NCBI GenBank assembly: GCA_902596925.1
Contig: CACJVT010000003.1
Coordinates: 93,903-127,512 of the forward strand
Direction: 5' to 3'
Length of the DNA: 33,610 bases
Origin: an uncultured Pelagibacteraceae bacterium
Lineage (GTDB): Bacteria; Pseudomonadota; Alphaproteobacteria; Pelagibacterales; Pelagibacteraceae
The notes under the pieces were generated by a model. It saw only the letters and a program-made list of their open reading frames with translations, searched no databases and was not told the DNA's origin. The position numbers and the translations under genes were made by a program. Of the stretch, positions 33,446-33,610 are shown piece by piece. Each line of letters opens with the position of its first letter. The stretch's first letter is position 1.

Positions 33446-33610
33446 TTAAAGTTTTTTCCAATTAATATTTTTCAACAGATTGTTTAAATCAGACGAATTT
33501 CTAAATATTTTTCCGTTAGCATCTGTAATTAAGTATTTAAGATTTTTATTTTTTGGCTTAAAATTTTTGCAAATCTTATACAGAGCATTTTCTGCAGTGT
33601 TTTTAAAAAC
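33446..33610 (-). CDS. C-terminal end of an unidentified protein (truncated by window edge)
   Basis: An open minus-strand frame enters at the window edge and ends at TAA (33446-33448), giving the last 54 residues of a protein. They are lysine- and asparagine-rich: ENALYKICKNFKPKNKNLKYLITDANGKIF, then NSSDLNNLLKNINWKKL at the end. Codon use and the tail-to-tail spacing with the Bax-inhibitor gene support it being real. Too little is visible to name a family. Confidence 0.55.
   Translation of the reverse strand, partial: VFKNTAENALYKICKNFKPKNKNLKYLITDANGKIFRNSSDLNNLLKNINWKKL

Noticed and set aside
1..33610. CRISPR arrays, insertion sequences, prophage or integrase genes
   Set aside because: No regularly spaced repeats, transposase motifs or phage genes were found in reading both strands.

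Overview
The window looks like chromosome from a streamlined marine alphaproteobacterium of the SAR11 (Pelagibacterales) type. Evidence for this: very A+T-rich DNA; almost no non-coding space (no gene-free stretch above about 140 bases); many start/stop overlaps (TAATG, ATGA); and a gene set typical of alphaproteobacteria (hemC-hemD divergent from tsaD with an EVE-domain gene beside it, heparinase-like gene next to purH, IalB, two-subunit Na+/solute symporter). The taxonomic call is inference from content and composition; no 16S rRNA is present.

Layout. 1-4.0 kb: 5' end of ftsK (minus), a divergent UbiH-like FAD monooxygenase, a Lon-N-domain protein and two convergent sulfotransferases. 4.16-4.58 kb: tRNA-Gly(GCC) with phhB 7 bases behind it. 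4.57-8.78 kb (minus): YggT-like gene, rpe, heparinase-like gene, purH. 8.81-13.76 kb: acetate-type uptake and activation locus: two-subunit Na+/solute symporter with strong Shine-Dalgarno sites, raised G+C and a good terminator; an unknown gene; and acetyl-CoA synthetase with a striking lysine-rich N-terminal extension. 13.77-19.66 kb: EVE protein and tsaD (minus); divergently hemC, hemD, mscS-type channel, yggT, folD and two small membrane proteins. 19.66-22.39 kb (minus): SDR enzyme, PQQ-type sugar dehydrogenase, DMT exporter. 22.42-29.0 kb: photolyase-related block: a bacterial cryptochrome/photolyase, a DUF2256 zinc-ribbon micro-protein, a DUF4174 fusion, a secreted CRTAC1-type beta-propeller, a secreted ten-cysteine protein, a class I glutamine amidotransferase, a 45-residue ArfA-like basic protein, a small membrane protein, and convergently a second photolyase homologue with its domains in swapped order. 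28.98-32.6 kb (minus): PsiE, a membrane protein, argG, IalB-family protein, aldo/keto reductase. 32.68 kb to end: Bax-inhibitor-1 family protein and the 3' end of an unidentified minus-strand gene.

Most genes are housekeeping: purines, haem, one-carbon folate, arginine, tRNA modification and acetate use. The least ordinary parts are the photolyase block with its micro-proteins, the ArfA-like small ORF, the polylysine extension on Acs and the paired sulfotransferases. I see no CRISPR array, transposase, integrase or prophage gene.
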